Assembly: GCA_038236005.1 (NCBI GenBank)
Contig: JBBSTI010000004.1
Coordinates: 1-51,976 of the forward strand
From: CANKBT01 sp038236005
GTDB lineage: Bacteria > Actinomycetota > Actinomycetes > Mycobacteriales > SCTD01
DNA length: 51,976 nucleotides
Direction of reading: 5' to 3'
Both the position numbers and the translations under genes were made by a program. The notes beneath the pieces were generated by a model. That model was not told the DNA's origin. It ran no database searches and worked only from the letters and a program-made list of their open reading frames with translations. This document shows, piece after piece, positions 1 through 8,307 of the stretch (its first letter is position 1; the number at the start of each line of letters is the position of its first letter).

Positions 1-1794
1 CATCCGCGCGCTGTAGAGCTGGATCAGCCCGGCGGCGATCTCCTTGACCGCCTTCTTCGCGCGGCCCTTGCGCTTGGCCCAGTCGCTGCCGCCGATCCGG
101 TCGACGGTCGGCGCCTCGCCACCGACGTAGCGCGTCACCAGCTCGAGCTGGTCGGTCGGGACGTAGAGCCGGTCGCCCTTCGCGTACTCGAGCACCAGGT
201 ATTCGCGGGTCGCACCGGCCACCGTGCGCTGCACCATCTCGACGTAGCGGCCGACCCCGTGCTGGTCGTGCACGACCGGGTCGCCGGCTCGCAGCTGCAA
301 CGGGTCGACGGTGTTGCGGCGCTTGCTCGGCATCCGCTTGCTGACGTCCTTGGTGCCGGCCCCGCGAGTGCCGGTCAGGTCGGTCTCGGTCAGCACGGCC
401 AGCTTGAGCAGCGGGCTGGTGAAGCCGTTCGTCAGGCAACCGGTGAGCACCTGCGCGACCCCGTCGCGCCGCCCCGGCGCGGTGACCAGCTCGGCGGCGA
501 CGTCCTCGCCCCTGAGCACCTCGACGAAGCGTTCCGCGGACCCGTGCCCCTCTGCGGTGAGCACGACGTCCCAGCCTTCGCGCAACCATGCGCGGATGTC
601 GGCGACCGCGGTCTCGGTCTCGCCCCGGTAGGCGGTCGGCTGCGCAGCGGCCAGGACGACCGCGTCGTCGGATAGGTCGGTGTCGGTGGTGAACGGGCTC
701 AGCGTGAACCAGGGCGTGCCGGTCGCGGCAGCGTGCTCGCGCACCTCGACCAGCGTGCGGTAGGCGGCCGCGCCGAGGTCGACCGGAGCCTTGCCGCCGG
801 AGGCCGCCGTCGCCCAGGACGCCTCCAGGAACTCCTGGCTGGTGCGGACCAGGTCGTGCGCGCGGGTCCGGATGCGCTCCGGGTCGCAGACCAGCACGGC
901 CGCGCCCGGGGGCAGCTCGTCGGTGAGCAGCACGAGATCGTCGGCGACCAGCACCGGTGACAGCGCTTCCATCCCCTCGACCGGGGTGCCGTCGGCGATC
1001 TTGTCGGTGATCTCCTTCAGCTCGGGGTGCGCCTCACCGAGCAGCCGCGCGCGCTCTCTCACTTCTGGGGTCAGCAGCAGCTCGCGGCACGGCGGCGCCC
1101 ACAGACCGCCCTCGGCGACCTCGAGGCTGCGCTGGTCGGCGACCTTGAACCAGCGGACCTCCTCGACCGTGTCGCCCCACAGCTCGACCCGGACCGGGTG
1201 CTCGGCGGTCGGCGGGAACACGTCGATGATGCCGCCGCGCACCGCGAACTCGCCGCGCTTCTCGACCAGCTCCACCCGGGCGTACGCCAGGTCGACGAGC
1301 CGTCGGACCAAGGCCTCCGGGTCGGTGTCCTGACCCTGGACGAGCTGGACCGGCTCCAGCTCGCCGAGGCCCTTGACCTGCGGCTGCAGCAGCGACCGGA
1401 CCGGGGCGACGACGACGTCCAGCGGTCCGGTCGACGGGTCGTCGGCGGTCGGGTGGGCGAGCCGGCGCAGCACCGCGACCCGGCGACCCACGGTGTCGGC
1501 CCGCGGGCTCAACCGCTCGTGCGGGAGCGTCTCCCAGGACGGGTAGAGCGCAACCCGCTCGGGCGGCAGAAACATCACGAGCGCGTCGACCAGCTCTTCA
1601 GCCTCACGCCCGGTCGCCGTCACCGCGAGCACGGTGCGTCCCTGCGCCAGCGCGGCGGTCAGGAAGGGTCGCATCCCGCTCGGACCCTCGACCTCCAGGG
1701 TGAGAGCGCCCTCCGCGGCTGAGGCGAGCGCGCGGGCGAGCGAGGGGTCCTGAGCGACGCGGTCGAGCAAGCCCGACAAGGCAGGGGAACTCAC
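1..1794 (-). CDS. mfd: Transcription-repair coupling factor Mfd, N-terminal 598 residues (runs off left edge)
   Basis: Mfd removes RNA polymerase stalled at DNA lesions and recruits UvrA. The visible part begins at GTG 1794 (VSSPALSGLLDRVAQDPS) and reads through the UvrB-like D1/D2 region (about residues 1-350), the D3 linker region, and the CarD-like RNA-polymerase-interacting domain around residue 500, seen as AGDPVVHDQHGVGRYVEMV and LEYAKGDRLYVPTDQLELV. The last residues (GGSDWAKRKGRAKKAVKEIA) are the conserved link into the translocase module, which lies beyond the window. Its position downstream of pth matches the usual actinobacterial glmU-prs-rplY-pth-mfd order. Identity is secure; the full length cannot be judged. 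Confidence 0.95.
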   Translation of the reverse strand, partial: MSSPALSGLLDRVAQDPSLARALASAAEGALTLEVEGPSGMRPFLTAALAQGRTVLAVTATGREAEELVDALVMFLPPERVALYPSWETLPHERLSPRADTVGRRVAVLRRLAHPTADDPSTGPLDVVVAPVRSLLQPQVKGLGELEPVQLVQGQDTDPEALVRRLVDLAYARVELVEKRGEFAVRGGIIDVFPPTAEHPVRVELWGDTVEEVRWFKVADQRSLEVAEGGLWAPPCRELLLTPEVRERARLLGEAHPELKEITDKIADGTPVEGMEALSPVLVADDLVLLTDELPPGAAVLVCDPERIRTRAHDLVRTSQEFLEASWATAASGGKAPVDLGAAAYRTLVEVREHAAATGTPWFTLSPFTTDTDLSDDAVVLAAAQPTAYRGETETAVADIRAWLREGWDVVLTAEGHGSAERFVEVLRGEDVAAELVTAPGRRDGVAQVLTGCLTNGFTSPLLKLAVLTETDLTGTRGAGTKDVSKRMPSKRRNTVDPLQLRAGDPVVHDQHGVGRYVEMVQRTVAGATREYLVLEYAKGDRLYVPTDQLELVTRYVGGEAPTVDRIGGSDWAKRKGRAKKAVKEIAAGLIQLYSARM

Positions 1795-1854
1795 GGGTGG
1801 CGGCCTCCGGGCAGCAGAACACCCTGGCCGTCCGCGGCCCGGGGGACTGTAAGG

Positions 1855-2272
1855 CTAAGACCTCACCCGTCCACGCGCCTGCGACAAGGCCGCCTGACGC
1901 AGACCCGTCGGCAGGTGCAGCGACGTCGGCTGGTCGTCCAGGTGTCCGGGCTGCATCGGTCAGGTCGACGACCTGGTGGCCGTTGCGGCCCTTGCGCTTG
2001 ACCTGATACATCGCGAGGTCTGCTTCGTGGATCAGCTGCTTGCCGAGGTCATCGGCGTCACCAGCGAACGCGATCCCCACGCCCGCGGTGATGGCGATCT
2101 CCAGCGGCCGCCCGGGCCCACGGCCCGGCGACAGGCTGAAGGGCGCCGCGAACGCATCCTCGATCCGGCCGGCCATGGCATGCACGTCGCGCGCGTCGTC
2201 CAGGTCCTCGCACAGGACCACGAACTCGTCCCCCGACACCCGGGCCAGGGTGTCGCCCGGCCGCAGCAGGCC
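1855..2272 (-). pseudogene. Remnant of a GGDEF diguanylate cyclase: N-terminus deleted, probable C-terminal frameshift
   Basis: The minus strand encodes the second half of a GGDEF domain: LLRPGDTLARVSGDEFVVL (SGDEF at the active-site position), then AGVGIAF and EADLAMYQVKRKGRNGHQV. Homology-like sequence starts abruptly at about 2272, so the first half of the domain and any sensor region are gone, and there is no plausible start codon. After VVDLTD the reading frame continues as low-quality sequence overlapping mfd, whereas the +1 frame gives a sensible terminus (HLDDQPTSLHLPTGLRQ, then AALSQARGRVRS) ending in TAG at 1855-1857. I infer a frameshift near 1950-1970. It would be inactive for c-di-GMP synthesis. 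Confidence 0.7.
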
Positions 2273-2273
2273 G

Positions 2274-2585
2274 CACCGGCAGGAGGAGACCGTCTCGATC
2301 GCCCAGCAGGCGGCGGTCCGGGCCCTGCTGCTGGCCGACACGTCGGTGGTGGTGGACGACACCCACCTGCAGCTGCGGCACGCCCGGGTCTGGGCCGACC
2401 TCGCCGCCGAGCTCGGCGTCGGCTTCTCGGTCCTGGAGGTCTGGACCGACGTGGACGAGTCCGTGCGCCGGGACGCCGCTCGCGCTGCCTCGGGAGGACG
2501 CTCCGTCGGGGAGGACGTCATCCGAGGCATCGCCAGACGCGCTGGCGCACGGCGTCCCGACGTGCTGCCCACCCGTGGCGCGTGA
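2274..2585 (+). pseudogene. C-terminal remnant of a polynucleotide-kinase-like P-loop ATPase
   Basis: The plus strand reads in one frame from about 2274 to the TGA at 2583-2585. It contains SVVVDDTHLQLRHARVWADL, then FSVLEVWTDVDESVRRDAAR and GGRSVGEDVIRGIARR. These match the second half of phage/bacterial polynucleotide-kinase-type P-loop kinases (Walker B-like VVDDT, lid arginines, GERSVGE-type motif). The N-terminal P-loop (GxxGxGKS) is absent because the homology begins at the junction with the GGDEF remnant. There is no start codon or ribosome site at the beginning, so it is treated as a truncated pseudogene. The family assignment comes from motif recognition only. Confidence 0.6.
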
Positions 2586-2644
2586 TCGTGAACGCTGGGC
2601 GCGACGGAGACGTTCGCACCGCATGACCGCAGAGAGATCGCCGG

Positions 2645-3223
2645 TCAGGGGTCCTGGTGATAGCTGTTCTGCGCGGCCTCCAGGGTGCCGGTCAGCAATG
2701 CCTCCACGGCGTCGGCCGCGCGGTCGAGCTCGAGCGGCAGGTCCTTGCGCTCAGCCGCGCTGAAGTCCTTCAGCACGTAGTCCGCCGGGTCCTGCCGGCC
2801 TGGCGGGCGGCTGATGCCGACCCGGACGCGCAGATAGTCGCGGGAGCCGAGCGCGCTGTCCAGCGACCGCAACCCGTTGTGCCCACCAGCCCCCCCGCCA
2901 CGCTTGAGCCGCAGCCGACCGAAGTCCACGTCCAGCTCGTCGTGCACGCAGAGGATGCGCTCGACGGGGACCTTGAAGAAGTCCCTCAGCGAGGCGGTCG
3001 GGCCGCCGGAGAGGTTCATGTATGTCTTGGGCTTGGCGAGCAGGACCCGCGTGCCGACGAGCCGACCCTCGAGCAGGTCGGCCCGGCCCTTGTGCGCCTT
3101 GAAGCGACCACCGATCCTGCTCGCCAGCAGGTCCGCGACCATAAAACCGACGTTGTGCCGGTTCCCGGCGTAGGACGGACCGGGGTTGCCCAGGCCGACG
3201 ACCAGCCACGGATCGTCGGCCAC
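2645..3223 (-). CDS. pth: Peptidyl-tRNA hydrolase
   Basis: Pth cleaves the ester bond of peptidyl-tRNA dropped from stalled ribosomes and recycles the tRNA in the cytoplasm. The 192-residue product has the usual length. It shows the GLGNPG start motif (residues 10-15), the catalytic His23 in NRHNVGF, PKTYMNLSG, VHDELD with the conserved Asp, and the KRGGGAGGHNGLRS segment. The GTG start at 3223 places the first motif at the normal distance. It follows rplY with a 24-nt gap, so the two are probably cotranscribed in the glmU-prs-rplY-pth unit. Confidence 0.96.
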   Translation of the reverse strand: MADDPWLVVGLGNPGPSYAGNRHNVGFMVADLLASRIGGRFKAHKGRADLLEGRLVGTRVLLAKPKTYMNLSGGPTASLRDFFKVPVERILCVHDELDVDFGRLRLKRGGGAGGHNGLRSLDSALGSRDYLRVRVGISRPPGRQDPADYVLKDFSAAERKDLPLELDRAADAVEALLTGTLEAAQNSYHQDP

Positions 3224-3247
3224 GAGCGTGTCCGTGAGGAGCAGGGG

Positions 3248-3958
3248 CTAGGACTCGGGGACGGTGTCGCCGTCGCCGGCCTTGTCGCTCTCGCTGCCGT
3301 CGTTGTCGGGGCTGTCGCCCTCGGCCTGCACGTCGCCCTCGGCCACAGCCTCGGCGCCGGCCTGACCTGAGCCCAGCTCGGCCTCGGCCGCCTCGAGCTC
3401 AGCCTCCAGGGCCGCCTCGCTCGGGATGGTCAGACCCTGGACCACGACCACGTCGCCGTCCTGTGCGAGCGTCGAACCGTTCGGCAGGGTGACCTCGCCG
3501 GCCTTGATCGAGGAGCCGACGGCGAGGCCCTGGATGCTGACCTCGACGCTCTCCGGCAGACGGGTCGCGTCGGCCTCCAGGGTGAGGCTGGTCATCTGGA
3601 AGTCGACCATCGCGTCAGGAGCGGCGTCGCCGGTGAGCACGACCGAGATCTCCACGGTGACCTTCTCGCCCTTGCGGACGGCGATCAGGTCGACATGCTC
3701 GAGAAAGCCCTTGATCGGGTCGCGCACGACGGCCTTCGGCAGCGCCAGCTGGTCGCCGCTCTCGGTCTCCAGGGTGAGCAGGGCGTTCGAGTCGTTCTTC
3801 AGCGCCAGCATCAGCTCGTGGCCCGGCAGGGACACGTGACGCGGCGGCTCGCCATGGCCGTACAGGACGGCCGGCACCTTGGCCTCACGGCGCACGCGAC
3901 GAGCGGCACCCTTGCCGAACTCGGTGCGGGGCTCGGCGACGATGCGGACCTCGGGCAC
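3248..3958 (-). CDS. rplY: 50S ribosomal protein L25 / general stress protein Ctc
   Basis: This is the two-domain CTC form of bL25, which binds 5S rRNA. The N-terminal L25 domain (EPRTEFGKGAARRVRREAK, PAVLYGHGEPPRHVSLPGHE) is followed by the TL5/CTC C-terminal beta domain (about residues 95-180). The last 60 residues are an acidic, low-complexity tail rich in E, A, G and D, common in actinobacterial homologues. GTG 3958 is preceded by AAGGAG at a 7-8 nt spacing, which supports this start. It lies between prs and pth, both on the same strand. Confidence 0.95.
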   Translation of the reverse strand: MPEVRIVAEPRTEFGKGAARRVRREAKVPAVLYGHGEPPRHVSLPGHELMLALKNDSNALLTLETESGDQLALPKAVVRDPIKGFLEHVDLIAVRKGEKVTVEISVVLTGDAAPDAMVDFQMTSLTLEADATRLPESVEVSIQGLAVGSSIKAGEVTLPNGSTLAQDGDVVVVQGLTIPSEAALEAELEAAEAELGSGQAGAEAVAEGDVQAEGDSPDNDGSESDKAGDGDTVPES

Positions 3959-4024
3959 AGCGGAACTCCTTGAAAAGATGGATGGATCAGGCGCACAGGA
4001 AGGCGCGAGGGGCGAGCCTACCGG

Positions 4025-5002
4025 TCACGCGTCGCCGTCGAACAGCTCGGTGACCGAGCCGTCCTCGAAGACCGCCCGGATCGCCCTCGCGACCAGGGGG
4101 GCGATGGACAGCACGGTGAGGTTGTCGAACCGCAACGACTCCGGGATCGGCAGCGTGTTGGTGACGACGACCTCGCTGATCCGGCTGTTCTTGAGCCGCT
4201 CGACCGCCGGGCCGGACAGCACCCCGTGCGTCGCGGTGACGATCACGTCGGCGGCGCCGTGGTCGAACAGCAGCTCGGCCGCCTTCGTGATCGTCCCACC
4301 GGTGTCGATCATGTCGTCGACGAGGATGCAGGTCTTGCCGGCCACGTCGCCGACCACCTCCCCGACCTTGACCTCGTTGGGCACGTTCGGGTCGCGCCGC
4401 TTGTGGATGATCGCGAGCCCGCAGCCGAGCCGGTCGGTCCACCGCTCAGCCACCCGGACCCGTCCTGCGTCGGGCGAGACCACCACGAGGTTCTCCCGGC
4501 CCCACCGCTTCTCCACGTGCCCGGCGAGCAGCGGCAGCGCGAACAGGTGGTCCACCGGGCCGTCGAAGAAGCCCTGGATCTGACTGGTGTGCAGGTCGAC
4601 CGCCATCAGCCGGTCAGCGCCGGCGGTCTTGAACAGATCGGCGATCAGCCGCGCGCTGATCGGCTCCCGACCGCGGTGCTTCTTGTCCTGCCGGGCGTAC
4701 GGGTAGAAGGGCAGCACGACCGTGATCCGTTTGGCGCTCGCTCGCTTGAGCGCATCGACCATCAGCAGCTGCTCCATCACCCAGGTGTTGATCGGGGAGG
4801 TGTGGCTCTGGATGACGAAGGCGTCGCAGCCGCGGACCGACTCCTGGAACCGGACGAAGATCTCGCCGTTCGCGAACTCGTACGCCGAGGTGGGCACCAC
4901 CGTCAGCCCTAGCTCGGCAGCCACCTCGTCGGACAGCTCCGGGTAGGCACGGCCGCTGAACAGCAGCAGGCTCTTGAGACCCTGGATCTTCAGGCCGGTC
5001 AT
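4025..5002 (-). CDS. prs: Ribose-phosphate pyrophosphokinase (PRPP synthetase)
   Basis: Prs makes PRPP from ribose 5-phosphate and ATP for nucleotide, His, Trp and NAD synthesis. The 325-residue protein has the family's usual length. Visible motifs are ANGEIFVRFQESVRG, the ATP-site YPYARQDKKHRGREPISA, the metal-binding DLHTSQIQGFF, and the PRPP loop LVDDMIDTGGTI. The frame stays open far upstream into glmU, but ATG 5002 overlaps the glmU stop codon (ATGA, 4999-5002) and gives the standard N-terminus, so it is chosen. Translational coupling to glmU is likely. Confidence 0.97.
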   Translation of the reverse strand: MTGLKIQGLKSLLLFSGRAYPELSDEVAAELGLTVVPTSAYEFANGEIFVRFQESVRGCDAFVIQSHTSPINTWVMEQLLMVDALKRASAKRITVVLPFYPYARQDKKHRGREPISARLIADLFKTAGADRLMAVDLHTSQIQGFFDGPVDHLFALPLLAGHVEKRWGRENLVVVSPDAGRVRVAERWTDRLGCGLAIIHKRRDPNVPNEVKVGEVVGDVAGKTCILVDDMIDTGGTITKAAELLFDHGAADVIVTATHGVLSGPAVERLKNSRISEVVVTNTLPIPESLRFDNLTVLSIAPLVARAIRAVFEDGSVTELFDGDA

Positions 5003-6399
5003 CGTTCCCCTGTCCTGGGCGGGCGCTTCTGGGCGACCCACCCCTCGATCGTGCGCTGGCTGTTCTCCGAGACCGCGAGCGCGCCGGCGGGCACGTCGCG
5101 GCTGATCACGGCGTCGGCCCCGGTGTAGGCACCGTCCCCGATGCTCACCGGGGCGATCAGGCTGTTGTTGCCGCCGACCTTGCAGTCCTCGCCGATCACC
5201 GTGCGGTGCTTGTCGCGGCCGTCGTAGTTGAACACGATCGTGCCGGCGCCCACGTTGCTGCGTGCGCCGATCGTCGTGTCGCCCACGTAGGACAGGTGGG
5301 GCACCTTGGCGCCGGCCCCGAGGTCGCTGGCCTTGACCTCGACATACGCCCCGACCTTGGCGTCCGGTCCGACGACGGTGCCGGGACGCAGGAACGAGAA
5401 CGGTCCCACGCTCGCCCGCTCCCCGATCCAAGCGCCGTCGACGTGGCTGCGGACGACCCTCGCGCCCTGGCCCACCTGCGTGCGGCGCAACGTGCTGTCC
5501 GGGCCGACGACGGCGCCGGTGGCGACCGTGGTGCCCGCGTGCAGCTGCACCCCCGGCGCGATCGTGCAGTCGGGGGCCAGCTCGACGTCCACGTCGACCC
5601 AGGTGGTCGCCGGGTCCAGCACCGCGACCCCGGCTCGCATGTGCTGCTCGACCAGTCGGTCCCGCAGCAACCGCGCCGCCGCTGCGAGCTGCACCCGGTC
5701 GTTGACGCCGCCGGTCTCGATGGCCGGGGCGGTGACGGCAGCCAGCCTCAGGCCCGCAGCCCGGTGCAGGCCGACGACGTCGGTGAGGTATTCCTCACCC
5801 TGGGCGTTGTCGGTCGACAGGCGGCCGAGCGCGTCGCGCAGAGCACCAGCCTCGAAGGCGTAGACGCTGGTGGCCACCTCACACACGGCGAGGGTGGCTG
5901 CATCGGCGTCCTTGTGCTCGACGACCGCCCGCACGGACCCGTCCTCGTCGCGCACCACCCGGCCGTAGCCGGCGGGGTCCTCGAGCACCGACGTCAGCAG
6001 TGTCGTCGCCGCGCCGGAACCCTCGTGCGCTCGCACCAGAGCGCCGAGCGAGGCCGCGGTGAGCATCGGCGCGTCTCCCGGGACGACCAGGACGGTGCCG
6101 ACGAGGTCCTTCAGCGAGGACAGCGCCACCCGTACCGCGTGGCCGGTGCCGTTCTGCTCGTGCTGGACGACGGCCGTCGCGCGCGGGTCGAGACCACCCA
6201 GGTGCTCGGTGACCTGCTCGCGGGCATGGCCGACCACGACGAGCAGGTGCTCCGGGTCCAGCGCGCGGGCCGCGGCGACCACGTGGCCCAGCATGCTGCG
6301 TCCGGCCAGCTCGTGGAGGACCTTCGGGGTCCGGCTCCGCATCCGGGTGCCCTCCCCTGCCGCGAGGACCACGACGGCCGCTGGACGGTCGTGCGCCAT
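4999..6399 (-). CDS. glmU: Bifunctional UDP-GlcNAc pyrophosphorylase / glucosamine-1-phosphate N-acetyltransferase
   Basis: GlmU performs the last two steps to UDP-GlcNAc, the precursor of peptidoglycan. The N-terminal nucleotidyltransferase (residues 1-230) has LAAGEGTRMRSRTPKVLHEL and VVQHEQNGTGHAV. The C-terminal left-handed beta-helix acetyltransferase shows repeated hexapeptides, with FNYDGRDKHRTVIGEDC carrying the catalytic His. A GTG at 6402 is immediately followed by ATG 6399; GAAGGAG lies 5 nt from the ATG but only 2 nt from the GTG, so ATG 6399 (466 aa) is preferred. It is first in the glmU-prs-rplY-pth unit, directly downstream of tRNA-Gln. Confidence 0.97.
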   Translation of the reverse strand: MAHDRPAAVVVLAAGEGTRMRSRTPKVLHELAGRSMLGHVVAAARALDPEHLLVVVGHAREQVTEHLGGLDPRATAVVQHEQNGTGHAVRVALSSLKDLVGTVLVVPGDAPMLTAASLGALVRAHEGSGAATTLLTSVLEDPAGYGRVVRDEDGSVRAVVEHKDADAATLAVCEVATSVYAFEAGALRDALGRLSTDNAQGEEYLTDVVGLHRAAGLRLAAVTAPAIETGGVNDRVQLAAAARLLRDRLVEQHMRAGVAVLDPATTWVDVDVELAPDCTIAPGVQLHAGTTVATGAVVGPDSTLRRTQVGQGARVVRSHVDGAWIGERASVGPFSFLRPGTVVGPDAKVGAYVEVKASDLGAGAKVPHLSYVGDTTIGARSNVGAGTIVFNYDGRDKHRTVIGEDCKVGGNNSLIAPVSIGDGAYTGADAVISRDVPAGALAVSENSQRTIEGWVAQKRPPRTGER

Positions 6400-6443
6400 C
6401 ACGGCTCCTTCGTACGGGGGAAGGGGTCAGACTCTAGCGACTG

Positions 6444-6514
6444 CTCCCGGGAGAGGAATCGAACCTCTGTTCGATCATTCAAAGTGACCTGTCCTGCCTC
6501 TGGACGACCCGGGA
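6444..6514 (-). tRNA. tRNA-Gln (anticodon TTG)
   Basis: The minus strand folds into a full cloverleaf. The acceptor stem is TCCCGGG/CCCGGGA, the D stem GTCC/GGAC, the anticodon stem GGTCA/TGATC with loop CTTTGAA (anticodon TTG, reading CAA), and the T arm AGAGG-TTCGATT-CCTCT. The discriminator base is G and CCA is not encoded (CAG follows). The U1-A72 pair is typical of tRNA-Gln. It is immediately upstream of glmU on the same strand. Confidence 0.95.
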
Positions 6515-6619
6515 CCGCAGGCCCCAGGTTAGAGGCACACCAGGCAGCCCGCCGGGGGCTGCGTTAGGTTCGCCTCGAAGCCGTGCCACACCGGCGTACG
6601 ACGACCTCCAGGGAGCCCT

Positions 6620-7606
6620 GTGTCCGCACCGACCCTTCCCGACGCGCCCATGACGACGGTGCCGGTGCCCGAGGACACCGCTCGTCCGCTGCAAGCGATC
6701 CCGAAGTCCCGGGCGCGTGCCCGGTTCGAGCAGGTCATGCTGGCCACGTTCATCATCGTGCCGCTGCTGGCCGTGCTGGCCAGCGGGTTCGTGCTCTGGG
6801 GTTTCGGGCTGCACGTCCGCGACGTGGCCATCGCGGTCGTCTTCTACGCGATCACCGGGCACGGGATCACGGTCGGCTATCACCGCTACTTCACGCACGG
6901 ATCCTTCAAGGCGAAGACCCGCACCCGGGTCGCGCTCGCGGTCGCCGGGAGCATGGCGATCGAAGGACCGGTCACCCGGTGGGTGGCCGACCACCGGCGG
7001 CACCACGCCTACAGCGACAAGGAGGGCGACCCGCACTCCCCCTGGCGCTACGGCACCTCGACCGGCGCGCTCACCAAAGGGCTCTACCACGCGCACGTCG
7101 GGTGGCTGTTCGACGTCGAGCAGACCGACCAGAAGCGCTTCGCTCCCGATCTGCTGGCCGACCGCAACATCGCCCGCGTGAACAAGCTGTTCTGGCTGTG
7201 CGCCGCCGTCTCCCTGCTGCTGCCTGCCGTCATCGGCGCGGTGTGGGCCGGTCTGGTCGGCGACAGCATCCTGCTCGGCGCGGCCACCGCGTTCTTCTGG
7301 GGCTCGCTCGTGCGGATCGCGGTCCTGCACCACGTCACCTGGTCGATCAACTCGATCTGCCACGCCGTCGGCGAGCGCCCGTTCAAGACCCGGGACCGGA
7401 GCGCGAACGTCTGGCCGCTCGCGGTCATCAGCATGGGCGAGTCCTGGCACAACCTGCACCACGCCGATCCCACCGCCGCCCGCCACGGCGTCGACCGCTT
7501 CCAGGTCGACAGCTCGGCCCGGCTGATCTGGATGCTGGAGAAGTCCGGGCTGGCGACCGACGTGCGCTGGCCGGACGCCGGCCGCCTGGACGCCCGCCGG
7601 ATCTGA
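6620..7606 (+). CDS. Membrane fatty acid desaturase (acyl-CoA delta-9 type)
   Basis: A 328-residue di-iron membrane desaturase that would introduce a cis double bond into saturated acyl chains, tuning membrane fluidity. The three histidine boxes are clear: HRYFTH (about residue 91), HRRHH (about 127) and HNLHH (about 278), with two hydrophobic hairpins (residues 35-75 and 190-245). The chosen GTG 6620 follows CAGGGAG at a suitable distance. A possible -10 (TAGGTT) lies about 50 nt upstream. It stands alone between tRNA-Gln and the DUF4234 gene. Natural substrate (acyl-CoA or acyl-lipid) cannot be told from sequence. Confidence 0.93.
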   Translation: MSAPTLPDAPMTTVPVPEDTARPLQAIPKSRARARFEQVMLATFIIVPLLAVLASGFVLWGFGLHVRDVAIAVVFYAITGHGITVGYHRYFTHGSFKAKTRTRVALAVAGSMAIEGPVTRWVADHRRHHAYSDKEGDPHSPWRYGTSTGALTKGLYHAHVGWLFDVEQTDQKRFAPDLLADRNIARVNKLFWLCAAVSLLLPAVIGAVWAGLVGDSILLGAATAFFWGSLVRIAVLHHVTWSINSICHAVGERPFKTRDRSANVWPLAVISMGESWHNLHHADPTAARHGVDRFQVDSSARLIWMLEKSGLATDVRWPDAGRLDARRI

Positions 7607-7692
7607 GCTCTCCCGTCCGAGCTCTCGCTTCGCCCCCACGGGTCGCTCCGTTGTCGTAGCCTCCGGGCCAACGACGATCACCAGGAGCTCCC

Positions 7693-8301
7693 ATGACCGA
7701 TCCTTACGGCCAGCCGCAGGGTGGCGGGCAGCAGCCCGGCTACGGCATCACGCCGCAGCGTTACGGCACGCCGGGTGAGGCACCTCAGCCCTACGGTCAG
7801 CCGCCCCAGGGCTACGACCCGGCGCCCCAGGGCTACGACCCGGCGCCCCAGGGCTACGACCCGGCGCCCCAGGGCTACGGCCAGCCGCCCCAGGGCTACG
7901 GCCAGCCGCCCGTCGGCTACTCACCCCAGGGTGGCGGCCCGATCGGGGAGATCCGCAGCACCGGGGCCTCGATGCTGCTGTTCGTGGTGACCTTGGGGAT
8001 CTACGGCTACGTGTGGTCCTACAAGACCCACGAGGAGATGAAGCGGCACACCGGGGAGGGCATGGGAGGCGGCATCGCGTTGCTCATCTGGTTCGTCGTG
8101 TCGCCCGTCCTGGCCTTCCTGCACAGCGACGAGGTCAGCAAGCTCTACAGCCGCCGCGGCCAGCGGCCGCCGATCACCAGCATGAACGGACTGTGGTTCT
8201 TCCCGGGCATGTTCCTGTTCGGGATCGGGCCGATCGTCTGGTTCGTCAGGTCCAACGGCGCCCTCAACGACTACTGGCGCTCGCTCGGGGCCACCGGCTG
8301 A
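7693..8301 (+). CDS. DUF4234 membrane protein with Pro/Gln/Gly/Tyr-rich repeat N-terminus
   Basis: The 202-residue product has a disordered N-terminus (residues 1-80) rich in P, Q, G and Y, containing five tandem copies of a seven-residue unit (PQGYDPA or PQGYGQP). The C-terminal half is a DUF4234 domain: GEIRSTGASMLLFVVTLGIY, a short loop with YKTHEEMKRHTG, then two further hydrophobic segments ending in NDYWRSLG. Such P/Q/Y-rich tails are common on actinobacterial membrane proteins. Function is unknown. AGGAG precedes the ATG. Its stop is 6 nt from the convergent ABC-F gene. Confidence 0.88.
   Translation: MTDPYGQPQGGGQQPGYGITPQRYGTPGEAPQPYGQPPQGYDPAPQGYDPAPQGYDPAPQGYGQPPQGYGQPPVGYSPQGGGPIGEIRSTGASMLLFVVTLGIYGYVWSYKTHEEMKRHTGEGMGGGIALLIWFVVSPVLAFLHSDEVSKLYSRRGQRPPITSMNGLWFFPGMFLFGIGPIVWFVRSNGALNDYWRSLGATG
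7804..7908 (+). repeat. Five tandem 21-bp repeats inside the DUF4234 gene
   Basis: The unit begins CCCCAGGGCTACG. Three copies (7804-7866) encode PQGYDPA and two (7867-7908) encode PQGYGQP. Copies of each type are identical at the DNA level, including wobble positions, which points to recent slippage duplication. Confidence 0.95.
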
Positions 8302-8307
8302 CCGTCC

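Noticed and set aside
7804..7908. CRISPR-like array
   Set aside because: The 21-bp units are contiguous without spacers and are in frame in a coding sequence.
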